64,000 nucleotides of DNA from Geminicoccus sp035556675. GTDB lineage: Bacteria; Pseudomonadota; Alphaproteobacteria; Geminicoccales; Geminicoccaceae. The DNA lies in NCBI RefSeq assembly GCF_035556675.1, contig NZ_DATMFZ010000166.1, forward strand, positions 1-64,000, in the 5' to 3' direction. Below the pieces are notes generated by a model, which searched no databases, was not told where the DNA came from, and saw only the letters and a list, made by a program, of their open reading frames with translations. Position numbers and translations under genes: made by a program. Of the stretch, positions 25,252-34,588 are shown piece after piece (positions within the stretch are counted from its first letter, which is position 1; the number at the start of each line of letters is the position of its first letter).

Positions 25252-25889
25252 ACCGGATCCTGCGGGAACTGCGCGCTCAGCATGGTCGCGTGGTGCAGGC
25301 GGCGCTGGTATTCGCCCTGCGGGATCTCGATGGCGCCGAAGCGCGCCAGATGGCCCGTCACGAACTGGGTGTCGAGCAGCACGTAGCCGCCGGCCCTCAG
25401 CCGCTGGACCAGTTCGGCCAGCGCCACCTTCGACGCGTCGGTGGCCCGGCTGAACATGCTCTCGCCGAAGAAGGCGGCGCCGATCGACACGCCGTAGAGG
25501 CCGCCCACCAGCGAGCCGTCCTGCCAGGTCTCCACGCTGTGCGCCAGGCCGCGCCGGAACAGCTCGTTGTAGAGCGCTATCAGTTGATCGTTCAGCCAAG
25601 TGCTGGGCCGGGCCTCGGTGGGTGCTGCGCAGGCCTGGATCACCTGGTCGAACGCCCGGTCGGCGGTCATCTGGAAGCGGCCGGAGCGGATGGTGCGGGC
25701 CAGCCGGCGGGGCAGGTGGAAGCGGTCGATCGGGATGATCCCGCGCCGCTTGGGGTTGATCCAGTGGATGGTCGGGTCGTCGCGCGCCTCGGCCATCGGG
25801 AAGACGCCCAGGCGATAGGCCGTGAGCAGGATCTCCGGCGTGATCGTCCGTTCGTCCTCGTCCTGGTCGGGCGCCGCCGGGTCCCGCAT
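25161..25889 (-). CDS. aat: Leucyl/phenylalanyl-tRNA--protein transferase
   Basis: Adds Leu or Phe from tRNA to proteins starting with Lys or Arg, marking them for ClpS/ClpAP. The 242 residues show LLTAYRLGVFPMAE, IHWINPKRRGIIP, SVETWQDGSLVGGLYGVSIG and FGESMFSRATDASKVAL. The start is ATG 25889, overlapping accC's stop as TGATG; a GTG one codon upstream is also possible. The last ~28 residues (Pro/Gly/Ser-rich) are not family core and are coded opposite the DUF2155 gene, indicating 3' extension by stop-codon loss. Confidence 0.95.
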   Translation of the reverse strand: MRDPAAPDQDEDERTITPEILLTAYRLGVFPMAEARDDPTIHWINPKRRGIIPIDRFHLPRRLARTIRSGRFQMTADRAFDQVIQACAAPTEARPSTWLNDQLIALYNELFRRGLAHSVETWQDGSLVGGLYGVSIGAAFFGESMFSRATDASKVALAELVQRLRAGGYVLLDTQFVTGHLARFGAIEIPQGEYQRRLHHATMLSAQFPQDPVQPAPGTGLDSSGAPGGTSSGAEQPITQTS

Positions 25890-27253
25890 CACACCACCGG
25901 CGGTTCCCAGTCGGCGATGAACCGGCCGAGCCAGCCCGTGTCGTACTCGCCGCTACGGAAGGCCGGGTTCGCGACCACGGTGCGCAAGAGCGGCAGGTTG
26001 GTGTCCACGCCCTCGATCACGCATTCCGCCAGCGCCCGCTCCAGCCGGCGCAGGCAGGTCGCCCGGTCGACGTCGTGGACCACCAGCTTGGCGATCAGGC
26101 TGTCGTAATAGGGCGGGACGGTGTAGCCGGTGTAGAGGGCCGAATCCATGCGCACGCCGGGCCCGCCCGGGGCATGGTAGCCGGTCACCCGGCCAGGGGA
26201 GGGGGCGAGCGTCTTCGGGTTCTCGGCGGTGATCCGGCACTCGATCGCGTGGCCCAAAAAGCGCACGTCGTCCTGGCCGAACGCCAGCCGCTCGCCGGCG
26301 GCCACCCGGATCTGCTCGCGGACCAGATCGATGTCGGTGATCAGCTCGGTCACCGGATGCTCCACCTGCAGGCGGGTGTTCATCTCGATGAAGTAGAACT
26401 GACCATTCTCGTAGAGGAATTCCAGCGTGCCCACGCCGCGATAGCCGAACTTCGCCATGGCCTTGGCCACCAGCTCGCCGAGCTTGGCCCGATCGGCGGC
26501 ATCGAGGACCGGGGAGGGCGCCTCCTCGATCACCTTCTGGTGGCGGCGCTGGATCGAGCAGTCGCGCTCGCCCAGGTGCAGGACCTGGCCGTGCGTGTCG
26601 CACAGCACCTGGACCTCGATATGGCGGGGTGCGGCCAGATATTTCTCGATATAGACCCGGTCGTCGCCGAAGCCGGCCTTGGCCTCCCCGCGCGCCATGC
26701 GCAGCGCATCCAGGAGCTGCGAGCGGTCATGGACCACGGTCATGCCGCGCCCGCCGCCGCCCGAAACCGCCTTGATCAGCACCGGCCAGCCGATCTCCTC
26801 GGCTGCGGTCAGCGCTTCCTCGTCGCTGGCGACCGGCCCGTCCGTGCCGGGCACGCAGGGGATGCCCAGCTTCTTCGCGGTGTCCTTGGCGACGATCTTG
26901 TCGCCCATCAGCCGGATATGCTCCGGGGTCGGGCCGATGAAGGTGAAGCCGTGCTCCTCGACCATCTGGCAGAAGTCGGCGTTCTCGGACAGGAAGCCGT
27001 AGCCCGGATGGATCGCCTCCGCCCCGGTGATCTCGGCGGCCGCCAGGATCGACAGCTTGTTCAGATAGCTCTCGCCGACCTGGGGCGGGCCGATGCACAC
27101 GCTCTCGTCGGCGAAGCGCACATGCATGGCCGAGGCGTCGGCGGTGGAATGCACCGCCACGGTCTGGATGCTCATCTCGCGGCAGGCCCGCAGGACCCGA
27201 AGGGCGATTTCACCGCGATTGGCGATCAGGATCTTCTTGAACAAGCGGCTCAC
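25889..27253 (-). CDS. accC: Acetyl-CoA carboxylase, biotin carboxylase subunit
   Basis: ATP-dependent carboxylation of biotin on AccB, first step of fatty-acid synthesis. The 454 residues have the N-terminal FKKILIANRGEIALRV, the ATP-grasp loop SGGGGRGM, FIEMNTRLQVEHPVTE and the catalytic RITAENP region. It starts with GTG at 27253, overlapping the accB stop (GTGA). Standard length and order (aroQ-accB-accC-aat). Confidence 0.98.
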   Translation of the reverse strand: MSRLFKKILIANRGEIALRVLRACREMSIQTVAVHSTADASAMHVRFADESVCIGPPQVGESYLNKLSILAAAEITGAEAIHPGYGFLSENADFCQMVEEHGFTFIGPTPEHIRLMGDKIVAKDTAKKLGIPCVPGTDGPVASDEEALTAAEEIGWPVLIKAVSGGGGRGMTVVHDRSQLLDALRMARGEAKAGFGDDRVYIEKYLAAPRHIEVQVLCDTHGQVLHLGERDCSIQRRHQKVIEEAPSPVLDAADRAKLGELVAKAMAKFGYRGVGTLEFLYENGQFYFIEMNTRLQVEHPVTELITDIDLVREQIRVAAGERLAFGQDDVRFLGHAIECRITAENPKTLAPSPGRVTGYHAPGGPGVRMDSALYTGYTVPPYYDSLIAKLVVHDVDRATCLRRLERALAECVIEGVDTNLPLLRTVVANPAFRSGEYDTGWLGRFIADWEPPVV

Positions 27254-27714
27254 TCCAGGACGAGGAGTGGTTCACCGAATTCCACGGGCGCCGCGTTTTC
27301 CACGAACACCCGGACCACCCGCCCGGCCCTGGGCGCCCGGATCGCGTTCATCACCTTCATCGCCTCGATGATGAGCAGGGTCTGGCCTTCCTTCACTTCC
27401 GAGCCGACCCCGGCATAGGGCGGGGCGCCGGGCTCGGGCGCCAGGTAGACCGTGCCGACCATGGGCGACTTCACCACGCCCGGGTGGGAAGCGTCCGGCC
27501 CGGCGGCCGGGGCGGGTTCGGCCGGTGCCGCCGCCTGGTGGGCCGGCGCCTGCATGTAGACCGGGGCGGTCACGTCCATCGGCGCCATCTGGATCTGGCG
27601 CGCGACCCGGACGCGGGTCGTGCCCTGGTTGATCTCGATCTCGGTCAGGCCGGTGCGCTGGAGCAGTTCCGCCAGCTTCTCGATGAAGGAGGTTTCGACG
27701 TCGAGCTTGGCCAT
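27250..27714 (-). CDS. accB: Biotin carboxyl carrier protein
   Basis: Carries biotin between the carboxylase and carboxyltransferase of acetyl-CoA carboxylase. 154 residues: an N-terminal dimer region, a Pro/Ala linker (about 55-75) and the biotinyl domain with the biotin lysine K120 in IIEAMKVMNAI. The open frame runs far upstream, but the ATG at 27714, overlapping the aroQ stop as TGATG, gives the family N-terminus MAKLDVETSFIEKL. Confidence 0.97.
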   Translation of the reverse strand: MAKLDVETSFIEKLAELLQRTGLTEIEINQGTTRVRVARQIQMAPMDVTAPVYMQAPAHQAAAPAEPAPAAGPDASHPGVVKSPMVGTVYLAPEPGAPPYAGVGSEVKEGQTLLIIEAMKVMNAIRAPRAGRVVRVFVENAAPVEFGEPLLVLE

Positions 27715-28175
27715 CAGTGGTCTCGAGCGGCAGCAGGGGACGGGGCGACGAGTTCGGTGGCGGCACGCAGGGCCAGGAGATAGCCGTGCGGTCCGAGCCC
27801 GCAGATCACGCCGGTGGCGACGAGGGACACGTAGGAATGGTGCCGGAAGGGCTCGCGGCGGTGCACGTTGGAGAGATGCAGCTCGATCACCGGCTTCTCG
27901 GCGGCGGCGAGCGCGTCCATCAGCGCCACGGAGGTGTGGGTGAGCCCGCCCGGATTGATCACGATCGCGTCCGCATTCGTGCGGGCCTCGTGGATCCAGT
28001 CGATCAGCACGCCCTCGTGGTTGCTCTGGCGGAAATCGACGGTGATCCCGAGATCGGCGGCTTCGCGCTCGACCATCGCCTGGATTTCCGCCAGCCGGGT
28101 ATGGCCGTAGATCTCGGGCTGGCGCAGGCCGAGCATGTTGAGGTTCGGTCCGTTGAGGACCAGGATGGTGGGCAA
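27714..28175 (-). CDS. aroQ: 3-dehydroquinate dehydratase, type II
   Basis: Third step of the shikimate pathway, as a dodecameric type II enzyme. 153 residues: LVLNGPNLNMLG at the N-terminus, catalytic Tyr23 in QPEIYG, and the HLSNVHRREPFRHHS segment with His100 and Asn103. The start is a TTG at 28175 with no strong ribosome site; no in-frame ATG fits the family. First gene of the aroQ-accB-accC-aat operon, whose members all overlap. Confidence 0.95.
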   Translation of the reverse strand: MPTILVLNGPNLNMLGLRQPEIYGHTRLAEIQAMVEREAADLGITVDFRQSNHEGVLIDWIHEARTNADAIVINPGGLTHTSVALMDALAAAEKPVIELHLSNVHRREPFRHHSYVSLVATGVICGLGPHGYLLALRAATELVAPSPAAARDH

Positions 28176-28394
28176 GGTCGGGATCGATCGCGGTTATTGA
28201 TCGTTGTCGGCCACCGCACGCGACGGCGCTCTGCCACGAGCGGCAGGGGCCACCGTCACGAAGACGCTGACCCGCGGCGAGGGGAGGTAGCACGCGTGCC
28301 CGGGCGGGGAAAGAGGCCCGTGCAGGCGAGCAGATGTCGATCGGTTCATGAGCTGGCCGCGGGGCCAGGGCCGCGAGGGGCGGCCCTGAGGCGG

Positions 28395-29390
28395 TCAACG
28401 GCTCGTGTCGACCACCAGCCGGCCGCGCACCCGGCCCGCCACCAGCTCGGCCGCGGCGTCCACGACCTCGTCCAGGCCGATCACCCGGGCCACCCGGTCG
28501 AACACGCTCGCATCGAGGTCGCGCGCCAGACGCTGCCAGGCCGCCTGGCGCGGACCGAACGGCACCTGCACCGATTCCACGCCGCACAGGCGCACGCCGC
28601 GCAGGATGAAGGGGAACACGGTGGTATGGAGCTCGACCCCGCCGGCATTGCCGACCGCGGCGACGCTGCCGCCGGGTACGATCGTCTTGAGCAGGCCGGC
28701 CAGCACCTGGCCGCCCACGCAGTCCACCGCGCCGGCAAAGCGGGCCTTGTCCAGCGGGCCCTTCGCACCCGGCACGAACGGGCTGCGGTCGATCACCTCG
28801 GCGGCGCCCAGTTCCTGCAGCCAGCCGGCTTCCGCGGTCTTGCCGGTGGAGGCCACCACCTTGAAGCCGGCCTTGGCCAGCAGCGCCACGGCGATGCTGC
28901 CGACCCCGCCGCCGGCCCCGGTCACCACGACCTCGCCGCTGCCAGGGGTGACACCCTGGCGCTCCAGTTCCTGGACGCAAAGGGCAGCGGTGAAGCCCGC
29001 CGTGCCGATCGCCATGGCCCGCTTCGCGTCGAGCCCATCCGGCATCGGTACCAGCCAGTCGGCCTTGACCCTGGCGCGCTGGGCCAGGCCGCCGAAATGG
29101 CGCTCGCCCACGCCCCAGCCGGTGAGCAGCACCGGGTCGCCCGGCCGGTAGCGCCCGTCCGTGGAGTTCAGCACCCGGCCGGCGAAGTCGATGCCCGGCA
29201 CGAACGGGAAGCTGCGCACGATCGGTGCGCTGCCGGTGACCGCCAGCGCGTCCTTGTAGTTCAGGGTGGACCATTCGACGGCCACGGTGACTTCGCCCGG
29301 CATCAGCCGGCTCTCGTCGAACTCCACCAGGCTCGCCTGGGTGGTGCCGTCCGCCTGTTCCAGCAGAATCGCCCTGAACCGGTCCGTCAT
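28395..29390 (-). CDS. acuI: AcuI/YhdH-type NADPH-dependent acryloyl-CoA reductase
   Basis: Zinc-free medium-chain reductase that reduces the toxic acryloyl-CoA to propionyl-CoA in AcuI relatives. The 331 residues have the YhdH-type WSTLNYKDALAVTG, FVPGIDFAGRV, GWGVGERHFGGLAQRA and the nucleotide fold TGAGGGVGSIAV. The ATG at 29390 is the family start; the frame continues 27 codons upstream. No acrylate-producing gene is adjacent, so substrate is by family only. Confidence 0.85.
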   Translation of the reverse strand: MTDRFRAILLEQADGTTQASLVEFDESRLMPGEVTVAVEWSTLNYKDALAVTGSAPIVRSFPFVPGIDFAGRVLNSTDGRYRPGDPVLLTGWGVGERHFGGLAQRARVKADWLVPMPDGLDAKRAMAIGTAGFTAALCVQELERQGVTPGSGEVVVTGAGGGVGSIAVALLAKAGFKVVASTGKTAEAGWLQELGAAEVIDRSPFVPGAKGPLDKARFAGAVDCVGGQVLAGLLKTIVPGGSVAAVGNAGGVELHTTVFPFILRGVRLCGVESVQVPFGPRQAAWQRLARDLDASVFDRVARVIGLDEVVDAAAELVAGRVRGRLVVDTSR

Positions 29391-29467
29391 CGTCTGCTCC
29401 GCTGTTCCGGGGAGCGCCGCCCCGCCGCCTGCGCCGGCCCCGCGATAGCAGCCCGGCGCGGCAGGAT

Positions 29468-30292
29468 TCAACCGGCCGGCACGTCCGCCGGCGGCTCCGC
29501 CGCGGGTTCCGGCAGGTCGACCCAGCCCTCGGGGGTCAGCTGCTCCATCGGCCGGAACCGGGCCTTGTAGTCCATCTTGTCGCTGCCGGCGATCCAGTAG
29601 CCCAGATAGACATGGCTCAGCCCCTGAGCCCGGGCGCGCTCGATCAGCTGCAGGATGGTCCAGGTGCCGAGCGAGCGGCGCGGCTCGTCCGGCTCGTAGA
29701 ACTTGTAGACCCCGGACAGGCCGGAACTCAGCCGGTCGGTGAGGCTGACCGCGAGCAGGCGGCCGGAAGGGTCGCGGCCCTCCAGGAGCACGGTCGCCAC
29801 CGCCCAGTCGCCGACCATGGTCTCGAAGTCGACCCGGGTCATGTTGGCCATGCCGCCATCGCCATGGCGGGCGCTCAGATAGCGGCGGAACAATTGCCAG
29901 TGCTCGGTGCTCGGCACCGCCGGCACTTCCTGGACGGTGAGGTCGGCATTGCGGTGGAGCACCTTGCGCTCATTGCGCGAGGGCACGAAGCGATCGACCG
30001 GAATACGTACCGGGATGCAGGCATCACAGCCCGGGCAGGCCGGGCGGTACATCAGGTTCTGGCTGCGCCTAAAGCCCGCCTCGCTCAACCGGTCGAAGGT
30101 CTCGCGCTCCTGGGGATGGCGGCGCAGCAGGGTGTAGACCCGCCGCTCGGTGCGGCCGTCCAGATAGGGGCAGGGGGCGGCACCGGTCGTGTAGAATTGG
30201 CGCAGCACGTTGCGCTGGCGGGGCTGCAGGTCGACGGACAAGCGGTTCTCCAGCGGCTTCCCAAATGAGATGGAGAACCGGCAAGGAATCAT
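29468..30292 (-). CDS. bpt: Aspartate/glutamate leucyltransferase
   Basis: Bpt adds Leu to proteins with N-terminal Asp or Glu, feeding the ClpS/ClpA N-degron route. The protein has the diagnostic FYTTGAAPCPYLDGRTERRVY, a cysteine-rich RPACPGCDACIPVRIPV, and GVYKFYEPDEPRRSLGTWTI then YLGYWIAGSDKMDYKARFRP. It is 274 residues from ATG 30292, longer at the N-terminus than the usual ~245, so a later start is possible; a TTG at 30310 is less likely. Motifs are given in pieces under 20 residues in part; identification is firm. Confidence 0.92.
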   Translation of the reverse strand: MIPCRFSISFGKPLENRLSVDLQPRQRNVLRQFYTTGAAPCPYLDGRTERRVYTLLRRHPQERETFDRLSEAGFRRSQNLMYRPACPGCDACIPVRIPVDRFVPSRNERKVLHRNADLTVQEVPAVPSTEHWQLFRRYLSARHGDGGMANMTRVDFETMVGDWAVATVLLEGRDPSGRLLAVSLTDRLSSGLSGVYKFYEPDEPRRSLGTWTILQLIERARAQGLSHVYLGYWIAGSDKMDYKARFRPMEQLTPEGWVDLPEPAAEPPADVPAG

Positions 30293-30417
30293 CAAGCCGA
30301 TTATGCGCAATCACCGCGGCCTACCTGGACATCCATCATGGTTGCCAGCGCCGAGGATTGACCGGCCGGCGGCGGACGGGGAGGCTGGGCAGCGGGTCAG
30401 GAAGGAGGGGAATGCCG

Positions 30418-31287
30418 ATGCGCAGCGAACGCCGGACCGTCGCCACCGAGGTGGAGGGGCCGATCGAGCTCCACTGGCTGGAGCATGGCGATCCCTCGGC
30501 ACCGCAGGTGGTGGTCTGTGTCCATGGCCTGACCCGCAACGCCCACGACTTCGACCGGATCGCGGCAGCGATGGCGCGCCGCGGTGCCAGGGTGCTGGCG
30601 GTGGACGTGCCGGGCCGGGGCGGCAGTGCCTGGTTGCGCGATCCCGAGCACTATGCCGTCCCGGTCTATGCCGCGATCCTGCGGACCTGGCTGCAGGAGC
30701 TGGGCCTGAACGAGGTCGCCTGGCTCGGCACCTCGATGGGCGGGCTGATCGGCATGGTGGTGGCTGCCGGGCCGGACAGCCCGATCGGCCGGCTGGTGCT
30801 GAACGACGTGGGCGCGTTCGTGCCGAAGGAGGCGCTCTCGCCGATCGGTGCCTATCTGGGCCTGGACCTGAAATTCGCCGACCTGGAGGCGGTGGAGCGC
30901 CATCTGCGCACCATCCACGCCGGGTTCGGCCGGCATCTGGACGACGGCTTCTGGCGCGAGCTGGCCCGCCGCTCCGTGCGGCCGGCCGGGAACGGCCCCG
31001 GCTGGCGGATGCATTACGACCCGGCGATCCGGCTGCCCTTCCAGCGCCAGGAGGCCGCCGACATCGATCTGCGCGAGCTCTGGGCGGCGATCTCCTGCCC
31101 GACCCTGCTGGTGCGCGGGGCCGAGAGCCCGCTCCTGCCGGCAGCGATCGCCCAGGAGATGACCCGGACGGGGCCGAGAGCGGAACTCGTGACCTTCATG
31201 GATTGCGGGCACGCGCCGTCGCTGGCCGAGCCCGAGCAGATCGAGCAGGTGGCGGACTGGCTGTGCGGCCCGGAATCCGGCGAGTGA
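30418..31287 (+). CDS. Alpha/beta-hydrolase fold protein
   Basis: A 289-residue cytoplasmic hydrolase. The oxyanion-hole segment VVCVHGLTRNAHDFDRIA, nucleophile elbow LGTSMGGLIGM (Ser) and late catalytic histidine in MDCGHAPSLAEPEQ are all visible. Substrate unknown. ATG 30418 is nine bases after AGGAGG; an ATG at 30412 is too close. Frames further upstream overlap bpt on the other strand and are not needed. Confidence 0.85.
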   Translation: MRSERRTVATEVEGPIELHWLEHGDPSAPQVVVCVHGLTRNAHDFDRIAAAMARRGARVLAVDVPGRGGSAWLRDPEHYAVPVYAAILRTWLQELGLNEVAWLGTSMGGLIGMVVAAGPDSPIGRLVLNDVGAFVPKEALSPIGAYLGLDLKFADLEAVERHLRTIHAGFGRHLDDGFWRELARRSVRPAGNGPGWRMHYDPAIRLPFQRQEAADIDLRELWAAISCPTLLVRGAESPLLPAAIAQEMTRTGPRAELVTFMDCGHAPSLAEPEQIEQVADWLCGPESGE

Positions 31288-31311
31288 CTGCGCCCGCCCG
31301 CCTTCGGTGCC

Positions 31312-31626
31312 CTAGAACTCCGGCGCCAGCGTGACGGTCAGGCCGTCGAGCTCGGGCTTGAACGGGATCTGGCAGGACAGGCGCGAGTTGTCCTGCACCT
31401 GGAAGGCCTCGTCCAGCATGTTGCTCTCGTCGCGGCTCATCTCGGGCAGCTTGGGCAGCCAGTCGGCGGCGACATAGACATGGCAGGTGGCGCAGGCGCA
31501 GCAGCCGCCGCAGGCCGCCTCGATCGGCAGGTCGGCCTCGCGCACGATCTCCATGACCGACCAGCCGTCGGTGGCGGTCACGCTATGCTCGACCCCGTCG
31601 CGGTCGATGACGAATATTTCGGCCAT
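31312..31626 (-). CDS. [2Fe-2S] ferredoxin, adrenodoxin type
   Basis: A 104-residue electron carrier. Cluster ligands are C39, C45, C48 and C85, in ACGGCCACATCHVYV and LSCQIPF, the vertebrate/ISC-type spacing. It could serve iron-sulfur assembly or a P450, but neither is nearby. It is the neighbour of a thioredoxin-reductase-like ferredoxin reductase transcribed in the same direction 42 bases upstream, a plausible redox partner. Confidence 0.9.
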   Translation of the reverse strand: MAEIFVIDRDGVEHSVTATDGWSVMEIVREADLPIEAACGGCCACATCHVYVAADWLPKLPEMSRDESNMLDEAFQVQDNSRLSCQIPFKPELDGLTVTLAPEF

Positions 31627-31668
31627 GAGGGCGTTCCGTTCAGATCAACGTTGATGGGCCGGCCAGGT

Positions 31669-32733
31669 TCAGTCCGCGACGCCCAGGCGCTTGTGCAGCT
31701 CCGAGGACGAGGTCGTGTAACGGAACACCAGCTTCTGGTCGGGCCGGCAGTATTTGTGCGCCTTCTGGCACATCAGTGCCGCCTCGTGGAAGCCCGACAG
31801 GATCAGCTTCAGCTTGCCGGGATAGGTGGCGATGTCGCCGATCGCGAAGATCCCCTGCTGCGAGGTCTCGAACGCCTCGGTGTCGACCGTGATCAGGTTG
31901 CGCTCCAGGTTCAGGCCCCAGGACGCCAGCGGGCCCAGCTCCATCTTCAGGCCGAAGAAGGCCAGCACCGTGTCGCAGGCGATCCGCTCCTCGCCGCCGC
32001 TGGTCTGCTTGAGCGTGACCCCTTCCAGCTGGCCGTCCGTGCCGTGCAGCTCGGCGATCTGGCCGAAATGAAGGGTGGTGGCACCCTCGGCGACCAATGC
32101 CCGCATCTTCTCGACCGAATCCGGGGCAGCGCGGAACTCGTCGCGCCGGTGCACCAGGGCGGTGGACGCCGCGATCGGCTGGAGGCTCAGGAGCCAGTCC
32201 AGCGCGGAATCGCCACCACCCGCGACCAGCAGGCGCTTGCCGCGGAAATGCTCCATCTTGCGCACGGCATAGTGCAGGCTCCTGCCCTCGAAGGGAGCGG
32301 CACCCGGCAGCGGCAGGCGGCGCGGCACGAAGCTGCCGGCACCCGCCGCGATCACGATCACCGGTGCCTCCAGCACGGTGCCGGCCGAGGTGACCAGCCG
32401 CCAGTGGCCGTCCTCCAGCCGGGTCAGGCTCTCGGCCTGCTGGCCCAGGTGGAACTCGGGGTGGAAGGGCCTGGCCTGCTCCAGCAGGTTGTTGGTGAGT
32501 TCCTCGCCGGTGCAGCGCGGGATCGCCGGGATGTCGTAGATCGGCTTGTCCGGGTAGAGCTCGATGCACTGGCCGCCCGGCTTGTCGAGATTGTCGACCA
32601 GATGGCAGCGCAGGCCGAGCAGCCCGGCCTCGAACACCGCGAACAGTCCGGTGGGTCCGGCACCCACGATTACCATGTCGGTACGGATCGGCGCGTCGGT
32701 GGCGGGGGCCGCTTGGGGCTCGGTGGCAGACAT
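31669..32733 (-). CDS. Ferredoxin--NADP reductase, thioredoxin-reductase-like
   Basis: FAD/NADPH flavoprotein that passes electrons to ferredoxin. The 354 residues have the FAD fold VIVGAGPTGLFAVFEAGLLG, the DNLDKPGGQCIELYPDKPIYD segment typical of this FNR class, NADPH fold LLVAGGGDSALDW and the C-terminal FAIGDIATYPGK. The redox CxxC of true thioredoxin reductases is absent, supporting FNR. ATG 32733 is the family start; the frame is open 55 codons further. The ferredoxin gene follows. Confidence 0.9.
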   Translation of the reverse strand: MSATEPQAAPATDAPIRTDMVIVGAGPTGLFAVFEAGLLGLRCHLVDNLDKPGGQCIELYPDKPIYDIPAIPRCTGEELTNNLLEQARPFHPEFHLGQQAESLTRLEDGHWRLVTSAGTVLEAPVIVIAAGAGSFVPRRLPLPGAAPFEGRSLHYAVRKMEHFRGKRLLVAGGGDSALDWLLSLQPIAASTALVHRRDEFRAAPDSVEKMRALVAEGATTLHFGQIAELHGTDGQLEGVTLKQTSGGEERIACDTVLAFFGLKMELGPLASWGLNLERNLITVDTEAFETSQQGIFAIGDIATYPGKLKLILSGFHEAALMCQKAHKYCRPDQKLVFRYTTSSSELHKRLGVAD

Positions 32734-32991
32734 CGGGATTCCAGGAAGGGACGAGGGTCTGGTCGCTGTCGGCCGCAACCTAGAGAAACCGCGCCCTACG
32801 GGGAAGAGCCAGGGCAGCCGGTAGTGCCCAGAGCCCCCGGCACCCGTCCGATGCCGTCCCCGCTCTGGCCATGGCCGGATCTGCGGGAGCCAGGGCATGG
32901 CTTGCTGCCCACCGGTGGTTTCATGACATCCTGACCGTCAGGACCCGTTCCGGCACCAGGCAGGCAGGAACGTGGTGCCGCCGCCAGGGAT

Positions 32992-34524
32992 TCAGCGCCG
33001 GCGCTGGCCGGAGTAGCCGATCGGCTTGATCGCAGACGGCCGGATCGTGCGGCGCGGGACCGGGCCCGCCTCCGCGGGTGCGCGCTCCTGGCCTGCCGGC
33101 TCCGGCCGTGGCCGCGTCGCCGGCGCATCGCTGCCGGGATGCCGGATGTCGGGCCGCCCCGGCTCGGGCTCGCCCGGTCGCTCGCGACCGCCGCTCAGCG
33201 CCCGGGCGAACCGGTTGTCCGGACGCGGGGCCGCATCCGCACCGAGAGCACCCGGCCGGCGCAGCCGCTGGCCGGGCACGTCGTCCAAGGGACCGCCCTC
33301 CGCCGCAGCCTCGCCATGCCCCGGCAGCCGCGCATCCGGCATCTGCGCACCTGGCTCAGTCATGCCCGGAACCGGCATGCTCGGCCCTGGCGGCAGGTCG
33401 GGCACCCCCCGTCCGGCTGGGGACGCAGGCGTGGCCCGTTCCCGCGGCGCGCGGCCAGCGCCGGCGGGCGCCGTACCGGGCGTGGGCGGCAGCGGGCGTG
33501 ACAATGCCGGATCGGACGAGGGCTGGCGCGACGTGGACAGGGCCGTGGTGTCGAGCGGCGACCGGACGGGGCCAGCGTCGTCCAGATAGGTGATCGGCGG
33601 CCGATCGACCTCGTCCAGCCGCGGCCCCTGCACCGCGCTCCGGCCGGCCGGCGGGGCAGTGCCGGCCGGAGCGCGGCCCGCCGGTTCCCGGCCTGCCGTC
33701 TCGGCTCGAACATGCGGGGTGGGGCCAGGTACTGCCGGTGCATGCGGCGTGGCGGTGGCAGGCGCAGGGGCGGAGGGGCTGGCAGGTACCTGGGGCGAGG
33801 GGGCGGGGACACCCGGCGTCAGAAGGGCTGCCAGCGCCGGGATCGGCTCCGCCGGCCGGCGATGGAAAGGCTGGGTCCGGATCCGCTCGAAGGCCGCCAC
33901 CTCGGATGCCGCTTCGGCGGCCCATTCCCGCAGCGGCGCCAATTGGGCCATTGCGGCGACGTAGGCGGCACAGGCCGGATCCTGCGGCGGAAGGGCATAG
34001 GTGACGAAGCGGGTGACGATCGGTGCGGCGACGGCATCCACGGCGGTGAAGCGGCCGAACAGGAACGGGCCGCTCGCCGCGGCGGGGCCGGTGCGCAGCT
34101 CGGCCCAGATCTGCCGGACCCGCTTCAGCTCAGCGGCGACGCCACGCATCAGCCGCCCCGGCGGGCCGAACCGCGCGATCAGATCCATCGGCAGGAAGCG
34201 GTACAGCGCGTCCAGCCCGTCCAGCAGCTCGGACGCAACCGAGCGTGCCAGTGCCCGCTCCACCGGGTCGTCGGGCCAGAGCTCGGGATGGCGCTCGGCC
34301 AGCCATTCCAGGATCGGCAGCACGCCTGCGACGGTGGCCGCCGGCTCGATCAGCACAGGCAGCCGCCCGTGCGGCGTGAACCGCTCGAGCAGCTCCTCGG
34401 TTTCCGGGCGGCCGAGCGGTACCAGCACCTCCTCGAAGCGCAGCCCGACCGTCCGCATCGCCAGCCATGCGGCCAGCGACCCGCCACAGGCGTTGCGGCT
34501 GCCGATCACGAGGCGGGTGGTCAT
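32992..34524 (-). CDS. Glutathione S-transferase domain fused to a ~290-residue disordered tail
   Basis: Residues 1-215 are a GST: thioredoxin-fold half with RLVIGSRNACGGSLAAWLA and HGRLPVLIE, then the helical half with FLFGRFTAVDAVAAPIV. From about 222 to 510 the protein is Pro/Ala/Arg/Gly-rich with no fold visible, ending RRTIRPSAIKPIGYSGQRRR. A GST normally ends near 215, so the tail doubles it. ATG 34524 is the GST start. The tail is basic and might bind RNA, membrane or a partner. Reading frame codon use stays strongly GC3-biased throughout, supporting real coding. Confidence 0.75.
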   Translation of the reverse strand: MTTRLVIGSRNACGGSLAAWLAMRTVGLRFEEVLVPLGRPETEELLERFTPHGRLPVLIEPAATVAGVLPILEWLAERHPELWPDDPVERALARSVASELLDGLDALYRFLPMDLIARFGPPGRLMRGVAAELKRVRQIWAELRTGPAAASGPFLFGRFTAVDAVAAPIVTRFVTYALPPQDPACAAYVAAMAQLAPLREWAAEAASEVAAFERIRTQPFHRRPAEPIPALAALLTPGVPAPSPQVPASPSAPAPATATPHAPAVPGPTPHVRAETAGREPAGRAPAGTAPPAGRSAVQGPRLDEVDRPPITYLDDAGPVRSPLDTTALSTSRQPSSDPALSRPLPPTPGTAPAGAGRAPRERATPASPAGRGVPDLPPGPSMPVPGMTEPGAQMPDARLPGHGEAAAEGGPLDDVPGQRLRRPGALGADAAPRPDNRFARALSGGRERPGEPEPGRPDIRHPGSDAPATRPRPEPAGQERAPAEAGPVPRRTIRPSAIKPIGYSGQRRR

Positions 34525-34588
34525 GCGGCGCCGGCCGGCTGCATCGCCCCGACCGTCCGGCCATCGAGGGCAGGATGCGGCTGCCCGG

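Noticed and set aside
27715..29274. Upstream extension of the accB frame by over 500 codons
   Set aside because: The extension runs out of frame through aroQ and the AcuI gene; accB homology begins at 27714.
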